Assembly: GCA_001304425.1 (NCBI GenBank) | Contig: LJTS01000069.1 | Span: 1 to 11,083 of the forward strand | DNA length: 11,083 nucleotides | Direction of reading: 5' to 3' | Source: Betaproteobacteria bacterium SG8_40 | Lineage (GTDB): Bacteria; Pseudomonadota; Gammaproteobacteria; Burkholderiales; Eutrophovitaceae | Shown: piece after piece, positions 7,133 through 11,083 of the stretch | Layout: each line of letters opens with the position of its first letter | Numbering within the stretch: the first letter of the stretch is position 1 | Program-made: the position numbers and the translations under genes | Notes under the pieces: generated by a model | Databases searched by the model: none | What the model was told of the DNA's origin: nothing | Seen by the model: only the letters and a program-made list of their open reading frames with translations

Positions 7133-7140
7133 GCTAGGAT
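7132..7140 (+). promoter_or_regulatory. Candidate trxA promoter, extended -10
   Basis: TGC-TAGGAT (7132-7140) is an extended -10 element, almost identical to the fdxA one (TTTTGCTAG followed by A or G, then AT). No good -35 is seen at 17 bp. Transcription would start near 7147, with a leader of about 93 nt before trxA. Confidence 0.4.
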
Positions 7141-7239
7141 ATCGTCCTACTCCCTAATGCTATGGCCATCCAGCCCGCGCCTCCCAAGCCGCAATCAGGC
7201 GTTTTCATCCTTTATCTTTATCCGAGGTAATCCAGAACA

Positions 7240-7566
7240 ATGAGTGGAAACATCGACCATGTCAGCGATGACACCTTTCAATCAGAAGTACTGCAGTCCG
7301 AAGTGCCGGTGCTCGTCGACTATTGGGCCGAATGGTGCGGCCCTTGCAAGATGATCGCACCGATACTGACCGAGGTCGCGCAGGAGTACGAAGGCCGCCT
7401 CAAGGTCGCCAAACTCAATATCGATGACAACCAGGCCACGCCGCCCAAATACGGGATACGGGGCATCCCGACCCTGATGCTGTTCAAGAACGGCAACGTC
7501 GAAGCCATGAAGGTCGGCGCGCTGTCCAAATCGCAACTCACCGCCTTTATTGACAGTAACATCTGA
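7240..7566 (+). CDS. trxA: Thioredoxin 1
   Basis: A 108-residue thioredoxin, the normal length for TrxA, which is the cytoplasmic dithiol-disulfide reductant recycled by thioredoxin reductase. The active site WCGPC is at 32-36 (catalytic Cys33 and Cys36), the buried Asp27 equals Asp26 of the E. coli protein, and the cis-proline is Pro77 in GIPTL. The strand and helix sequence between these landmarks is typical, with no insertions. The ATG at 7240 is preceded by GAGG at about 12 nt, a somewhat long spacing. This ribosome binding site overlaps the last codons of a possible 22-residue upstream reading frame. No terminator is seen after the gene, so read-through into rho 170 nt downstream is likely. 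The trxA-rho order is conserved widely in proteobacteria. Confidence 0.97.
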   Translation: MSGNIDHVSDDTFQSEVLQSEVPVLVDYWAEWCGPCKMIAPILTEVAQEYEGRLKVAKLNIDDNQATPPKYGIRGIPTLMLFKNGNVEAMKVGALSKSQLTAFIDSNI

Positions 7567-7660
7567 AACCGTTTAGGCTTCGCCCCAGTCTGATTCCCGG
7601 GTGCCCAGACGACCAATTCACCAACTTGAGGCATCCGGTCAGCTTGGGCGGTTGAAAGCT

Positions 7661-7736
7661 CTTTTCTCCCGCCGCCTGAAATAACTTCCCTTTCTTCTTC
7701 CCAAGTCGTCATTCCCGGCACGACTCCTACCCCGAA
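7661..7736 (+). promoter_or_regulatory. C-rich, G-poor rho leader (candidate rut site)
   Basis: The 76 nt before the rho start contain about 32 C and only about 9 G by hand count, with runs of CT such as CTTCCCTTTCTTCTTCCC. Rho loads on unstructured RNA with C in excess over G, and rho is known to attenuate its own transcription in E. coli. This leader is therefore a good candidate for autogenous control. No leader peptide gene like rhoL is present, since no ATG occurs between trxA and rho. Confidence 0.5.
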
Positions 7737-8996
7737 ATGCATCTATCCGATCTGAAAAACCTTCACGTCAGCGAACTCGTCGAAATGGCGATCGCCAACG
7801 AAGTCGAAAACGCCAACCGCCTGCGCAAGCAGGATCTCATCTTTGCCCTGCTCAAGAACAGGGCGAAAAAAGGTGACAGCATTTTTGGCAGCGGCACCCT
7901 CGAAGTCCTGCCCGACGGATTCGGCTTTCTCAGATCGCCCGACACGTCGTATCTGGCCGGGCCCGATGACATTTATGTCAGTCCTTCGCAGATCAGGCGC
8001 TTCAATTTGCACACGGGGGATTCGGTAGAAGGGGAAATCCGCACCCCGAAGGACGGTGAACGCTACTTCGCGCTGGTCAAGGTCGACAAGGTCAACGACG
8101 AAAAGCCGGAAAACGCGAAACACAAGATCCTGTTCGAGAACCTCACGCCGCTGTTCCCGACCGAGCACCTGACGATGGAACGGGACATCAAGTCCGACGA
8201 AAACCTGACCGGACGCATCATCGACATCATTGCACCGATCGGCAAGGGGCAGCGCGGCCTGCTGGTAGCGAGCCCGAAAAGCGGCAAAACCGTCATGCTG
8301 CAGCACATCGCGCATTCGATCGCATCAAACTTTCCGGACGTGTACCTGATCGTGCTGCTGATAGACGAGCGTCCCGAGGAAGTCACGGAAATGCAGCGCT
8401 CGGTACGCGGTGAGGTGGTTTCGTCGACCTTCGATGAGCCCGCCACACGCCACGTGCAAGTTGCCGAGATGGTGATGGAGAAAGCCAAGCGTCTGGTCGA
8501 GCACCGCAAGGACGTGGTGATACTGCTCGACTCGATAACCCGCCTGGCGCGGGCATACAACACTGTGGTGCCGGCTTCCGGAAAAGTGCTCACGGGCGGC
8601 GTTGACGCCAATGCATTGCAGCGTCCGAAGCGGTTTTTCGGCGCTGCCCGCAACATCGAGGAAGGCGGTTCGCTGACCATCATCGCGACTGCCCTGATCG
8701 ACACCGGCTCGCGAATGGATGACGTGATCTACGAGGAATTCAAGGGCACGGGCAATATGGAGATCCATCTCGACCGGCGTATGGCGGAAAAACGTATCTA
8801 CCCGTCGATCAACGTCAACCGTTCGGGAACCCGTCGCGAGGAACTGCTGCTGGAAGCCGACATCCTCCAGAAAGTCTGGATCCTCCGGAAGCTGCTCTAC
8901 CCAATGGATGAACTCGAAGCCACCGAGTTCCTGGTGGGCAAGCTGAGAGCAACGAAGAACAACGCGGAATTTTTCGACAGCATGCGCAAGGGCTAG
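7737..8996 (+). CDS. rho: Transcription termination factor Rho
   Basis: A hexameric RNA-dependent ATPase that translocates along nascent RNA and releases RNA polymerase. At 419 residues it equals the E. coli protein in length and numbering. The N-terminal RNA-binding domain has the helical LSDLKNLHVSELVEMA segment and the RNP motif DGFGFLR (60-66). The Walker A motif ASPKSGKT is at 178-185 (Lys181, Lys184), Walker B is in DVVILLDS, and the secondary-site Q and R loops lie in LTGGVDANALQRPKRF and EEFKGTGN. The C-terminus NAEFFDSMRKG is the usual ending. The ATG at 7737 matches the conserved start of the family but has no Shine-Dalgarno sequence. It follows trxA after 170 nt and precedes rpmE; no obvious intrinsic terminator follows it. 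Confidence 0.98.
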   Translation: MHLSDLKNLHVSELVEMAIANEVENANRLRKQDLIFALLKNRAKKGDSIFGSGTLEVLPDGFGFLRSPDTSYLAGPDDIYVSPSQIRRFNLHTGDSVEGEIRTPKDGERYFALVKVDKVNDEKPENAKHKILFENLTPLFPTEHLTMERDIKSDENLTGRIIDIIAPIGKGQRGLLVASPKSGKTVMLQHIAHSIASNFPDVYLIVLLIDERPEEVTEMQRSVRGEVVSSTFDEPATRHVQVAEMVMEKAKRLVEHRKDVVILLDSITRLARAYNTVVPASGKVLTGGVDANALQRPKRFFGAARNIEEGGSLTIIATALIDTGSRMDDVIYEEFKGTGNMEIHLDRRMAEKRIYPSINVNRSGTRREELLLEADILQKVWILRKLLYPMDELEATEFLVGKLRATKNNAEFFDSMRKG

Positions 8997-9048
8997 GCCG
9001 CGCGTCCAGCGGGCTGAGGCACTGCACCGGGCAGCGAAAGCGCCATGC

Positions 9049-9077
9049 TTGATAAAGGACCGCCAGACGTGGATAAT
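9049..9077 (+). promoter_or_regulatory. Sigma-70-type promoter of rpmE
   Basis: TTGATA (9049-9054), a 17-bp spacer and GATAAT (9072-9077) give five of six matches in both boxes at the best spacing. The start would be near 9084, about 50 nt before rpmE. This is the clearest promoter in the window and lets rpmE be made independently of rho. Confidence 0.7.
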
Positions 9078-9093
9078 GCCGCCCTCGCGAATT

Positions 9094-9114
9094 GCGGGCG
9101 CACAATCCGCCCGC
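9094..9114 (+). promoter_or_regulatory. Hairpin in the rpmE leader
   Basis: GCGGGCG (9094-9100) and CGCCCGC (9108-9114) form a perfect 7-bp stem with a 7-nt loop, ending 7 nt before the ribosome binding site AAAGGA (9122-9127). A competing weaker stem (9080-9100) could form only in read-through RNA from rho, because the predicted rpmE start is near 9084. Translation of rpmE in E. coli is reported to be repressed by its own product, so this hairpin is a candidate control element. Confidence 0.45.
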
Positions 9115-9133
9115 TCAAACGAAAGGAAACGCC

Positions 9134-9364
9134 ATGAAAACAGGCATTCACCCAAATTATCAGGTAGTCAACGTAACCTGCAGTTGCGGCAATTCATTCA
9201 AGACGCGCTCCACACTCAAGCGTGATCTGGCGGTTGAAGTGTGCTCGGTGTGTCATCCCTTCTATACCGGCAAACAGAAAATTGTCGACACTGCGGGACG
9301 CGTCGAGCGCTTCAAGCAGAAGTACGCCCGCGCAGGGGTCAAATCGAAGGGCGTGTCCGCATAA
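9134..9364 (+). CDS. rpmE: 50S ribosomal protein bL31 (zinc-binding type)
   Basis: A 76-residue bL31, a protein of the large ribosomal subunit that bridges to the 30S head. Cys16, Cys18, Cys37 and Cys40 (in TCSCGN and VCSVCHPF) are the zinc ligands of the C+ form, as opposed to the zinc-free paralogue made under zinc starvation. The FYTGKQK and the basic RVERFKQKY segments are family hallmarks. The start is ATG 9134, preceded by AAAGGA at good spacing; the frame is open further upstream to 9092, but nothing there is conserved. It has its own promoter, a leader hairpin and a strong terminator, so it forms a single-gene unit downstream of rho. Confidence 0.97.
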   Translation: MKTGIHPNYQVVNVTCSCGNSFKTRSTLKRDLAVEVCSVCHPFYTGKQKIVDTAGRVERFKQKYARAGVKSKGVSA

Positions 9365-9388
9365 CGGCGGCAGGTTCACTCGGTTTGC

Positions 9389-9416
9389 AAAAGGCAGCCA
9401 CGGCTGCCTTTTTTGT
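9389..9416 (+). terminator. Intrinsic terminator after rpmE
   Basis: AAAAGGCAGCC (9389-9399) and GGCTGCCTTTT (9402-9412) form a perfect 11-bp stem around a tiny loop, continuing into a run of T (to 9414) and a second T-run after one G. It lies 25 nt after the rpmE stop codon. Confidence 0.93.
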
Positions 9417-9425
9417 TTTCGGCGC

Positions 9426-9450
9426 CGGCCCGGACCGCCTGGCCGGGCCG
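9426..9450. repeat. GC-rich inverted repeat downstream of the rpmE terminator
   Basis: CGGCCCGG (9426-9433) and CCGGGCCG (9443-9450) are exact reverse complements with a 9-bp spacer. It follows the terminator closely and has no T-run of its own. In such GC-rich sequence it may be chance. The rest of 9417-9628 shows only a TAAAAT -10-like box (9521-9526) and two small hairpins before the next gene. Confidence 0.4.
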
Positions 9451-9548
9451 TGGAGGCTGGCAACGGCGCCGCAATCACCATCGCAACGTGCCCGGGCCGC
9501 GAAACCTGGCGCGATAGGTTCTAAAATAACGGCATGTTGATTCCAGCC

Positions 9549-9583
9549 TGCCCGCGACGGGCATCATGGGAGACGGGCCTCCC
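9549..9583 (+). other. Two adjacent hairpins in the leader of the glycosyltransferase gene
   Basis: TGCCCG-CGA-CGGGCA (9549-9563) is a perfect 6-bp stem, followed 4 nt later by GGGAG-N6-CTCCC (9568-9583). They lie 46-80 nt before the preferred start codon and the second covers an alternative in-frame ATG at 9566. I see no known riboswitch consensus. Confidence 0.35.
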
Positions 9584-9628
9584 TTCGGGCTCGATGGGCG
9601 ACGACATGCGGACTGCGACTTAGCCGTC

Positions 9629-11083
9629 ATGTTGCGCCCGGCACATCTTCTGCGAAACGAACGCTTCGCCACCTGGCTCAGCGCGAGTCCGAGAGGCCTG
9701 GCCCTGGCCGTGTGCGCAACCTGGGTGCTCATTGGTTTGGTCGGGCACGATCCCTGGAAATCGGACGAGGCTTACACCTTCGGCGCCGCCTATCGTATGT
9801 ATGAGAGTGGTGACTGGCTGGTGCCGAAAATCGGCGATACGCCGCTCCTCGAAACACCGCCACTGGTCTACCACGGCGCTCTTGTTGGCATGATGGCGCT
9901 ATCGCCCCCGTTTGCATTGCACGATGCGGCAAGGCTGTCGGTTGCGGTCTGGTTGTCCTTTCTGCTGCTGTTCGTGGGACTGACGGCGCGTGAGCTGTGG
10001 GGCGGCAATCATTCGTGGATTGCGCCGCTGATGCTCGTCGGCAGCGCGGGACTGCTGGTGCGAGGTCATCAACTGATCAGCACCGTCCCGCTGCTCGCGG
10101 CGTTGGCAGTCGGTATCTACGGGCTCGCGCTCGCACCAAGACGCTCGCAACTGGGCGGGCTCTGGTTTGGCGTTGGACTTGGTTTCATGTTTCTGGCGCG
10201 CGGGCCACTGGACATGCTCATGCTCGTTGCAATAGCGGTCGGCATGGCATTTGTCTCACCGCGCTACCGTAATGCACGTTTCCTCAAGAGTACGGCGACT
10301 GCAATCGCCGTCGCTGCGCCGTTGATCATTATCTGGCCACTGGCACTGCACCTCCAACAACCCGCGCTGCTGACGCAGTGGCTCGCACAAACCGCACTGG
10401 ATCTGCGCGGGATGCTCGTGTTTCAGGAGCACGAATCCAACCTCTATTTTCTGAGCGTGTTGCCCTGGTTTACCTGGCCGGTGTGGCCGTTTGCCCTGTG
10501 GTCTCTCTGGATCGAAGGGAAACAAGGCCTGTCCAAACGGGAAGTGCAGCTACCCCTGGTCAGCTTTGTCGCCATCCTGGCCTATCTGTCTCTCGCCGCT
10601 GAAGGACGGGATGTAATGGCGATGCCGATGCTGCTGCCACTGGCATTGCTGGCATCGATCGCAATCACCCGCTTGCCGCGAGGCGCGATCAACGCCTATT
10701 ACTGGTTCAGCATCATGGTGGCCACCGTGTTCTCGTTGGTGGCCTGGGTCTATTTCAGCGCCGCCCAGTTCGGCTTCCCGACGCGACTCGCCGAACATAT
10801 ATTCAGGCTGCAGCCGGAGTACCAGCCCGAGGGACGGATATTGGCCATTCTCGCCGGCATCGCGGTGACCCTCGTCTGGTTCGTTCTGGTATTCAATGTC
10901 AAGCGCTCGGCCGAGCGCCCGTTCATCCTGTGGGCTGCCGGCATCACCGTGGGATGGACTCTGGCGGTGTTGCTTCTGTTCCACTGGATCGATGCACGCA
11001 AGACCTACCGATCTATGGTCGTCGAGTTGAGCGCCCACATGCCGGAAGAGTACAAGTGCGTCATCAGCCAGGATGTCGGTAGT
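9629..11083 (+). CDS. Membrane glycosyltransferase, ArnT/PMT (GT-C) superfamily (3' partial)
   Basis: The frame is open from the ATG at 9629 to the right edge, giving 485 residues with no stop. The protein is polytopic: the first membrane helix is near residues 23-39, and many further hydrophobic segments with short charged loops follow. The first periplasmic loop holds an acidic pair (Asp46-Glu47 in WKSDEAYTF), then SGDWLVP (60-66) and LLETPPLVY (73-81). It matches the ArnT pattern of DE, GDWL.P and EKPPL.Y, but Thr76 replaces the usual Lys. LARGPLDM (189-196) resembles the conserved A(K/R)GP segment. Such enzymes move a sugar from a polyprenyl phosphate to lipid A, glycan or protein at the outer face of the inner membrane; donor and acceptor here are unknown. 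No clear ribosome binding site precedes ATG 9629 or the in-frame ATG at 9566; I prefer 9629 because it places the N-terminus just before the first helix. Confidence 0.85.
   Translation, partial: MLRPAHLLRNERFATWLSASPRGLALAVCATWVLIGLVGHDPWKSDEAYTFGAAYRMYESGDWLVPKIGDTPLLETPPLVYHGALVGMMALSPPFALHDAARLSVAVWLSFLLLFVGLTARELWGGNHSWIAPLMLVGSAGLLVRGHQLISTVPLLAALAVGIYGLALAPRRSQLGGLWFGVGLGFMFLARGPLDMLMLVAIAVGMAFVSPRYRNARFLKSTATAIAVAAPLIIIWPLALHLQQPALLTQWLAQTALDLRGMLVFQEHESNLYFLSVLPWFTWPVWPFALWSLWIEGKQGLSKREVQLPLVSFVAILAYLSLAAEGRDVMAMPMLLPLALLASIAITRLPRGAINAYYWFSIMVATVFSLVAWVYFSAAQFGFPTRLAEHIFRLQPEYQPEGRILAILAGIAVTLVWFVLVFNVKRSAERPFILWAAGITVGWTLAVLLLFHWIDARKTYRSMVVELSAHMPEEYKCVISQDVGS

Larger units (their letters stand above)
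6811..7239. other. Divergent intergenic region between fdxA and trxA
   Basis: These 429 bp contain no convincing protein gene; the only long reading frame, leftward at 6813-7082, shows no family-like composition and no ribosome binding site. The region holds facing promoter candidates for fdxA and trxA, a 24-bp dyad at 6964-6987, a small hairpin in the fdxA leader (6872-6880 with 6884-6892, one mismatch), a hairpin plus T-run at 7115-7132, and a short upstream reading frame at 7162-7230. ACCGG or its complement CCGGT occurs eight times between 6890 and 7128, well above chance. Confidence 0.75.

Noticed and set aside
7571..7665. Intrinsic terminator between trxA and rho
   Set aside because: Only 5-bp stems (GTCTG/CAGAC and AGCTT/AAGCT) with long loops are visible, and the T-run after the second is weak.
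8325..9155. 276-codon leftward frame opposite rho
   Set aside because: Antisense to the conserved ATPase core of Rho and rich in His and Arg in the way typical of shadow frames.
9475..9732. Leftward 85-codon frame across the glycosyltransferase leader
   Set aside because: Overlaps the start of the glycosyltransferase, has a shadow-like composition, and has no ribosome binding site.

Overview
The window is about 11 kb of GC-rich DNA (roughly 60% GC by eye) that looks like chromosome of a betaproteobacterium. Three things support this: a 419-residue Rho that closely resembles Burkholderiales/Rhodocyclales Rho; the order trxA-rho-rpmE; and an AddAB-type recombination nuclease whose AddB-like subunit belongs to the roughly 900-residue betaproteobacterial family. 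I saw no tRNA, rRNA, insertion sequence, phage gene or CRISPR array. Most of the window is core housekeeping sequence.

Left part (1-6810). A truncated unknown gene with a C-terminal membrane anchor runs rightward off the left edge (1-327). It converges on a leftward group read as fdxA (7Fe ferredoxin, 6810-6487), addB (6463-3701) and addA (3693-408). AddA and AddB together form a helicase-nuclease that resects double-strand breaks for RecA-dependent recombination. AddB has a PD-(D/E)XK nuclease site, the four cysteines of an AddB-type 4Fe-4S cluster, and a degenerate N-terminal P-loop. AddA has the UvrD-like helicase motifs and a second nuclease site. As it stands, addA is split by a single extra base near 2078; removing that base restores a protein of about 1094 residues.

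Middle (6811-7239). A 429-bp divergent intergenic region separates fdxA from trxA. It carries two facing extended -10 promoter candidates, a 24-bp dyad over the fdxA -35 position, a hairpin plus T-run just before the trxA -10, and an unusual density of ACCGG half-sites.

Right part (7240-11083). trxA is followed by rho, whose leader is C-rich and G-poor as expected of a Rho-binding site, and then by rpmE. rpmE has its own strong sigma-70-like promoter, a leader hairpin and a textbook terminator. The last gene, a polytopic membrane glycosyltransferase of the ArnT/PMT superfamily (9629 to beyond 11083), has no stop codon in the window and is cut by the right edge.

I found no clear new multi-gene system. 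The points most worth checking are the addA frameshift, the perfect 13-bp inverted repeat early in addB, the arrangement of sites between fdxA and trxA, the rho and rpmE leaders, and the altered loop motif in the glycosyltransferase.
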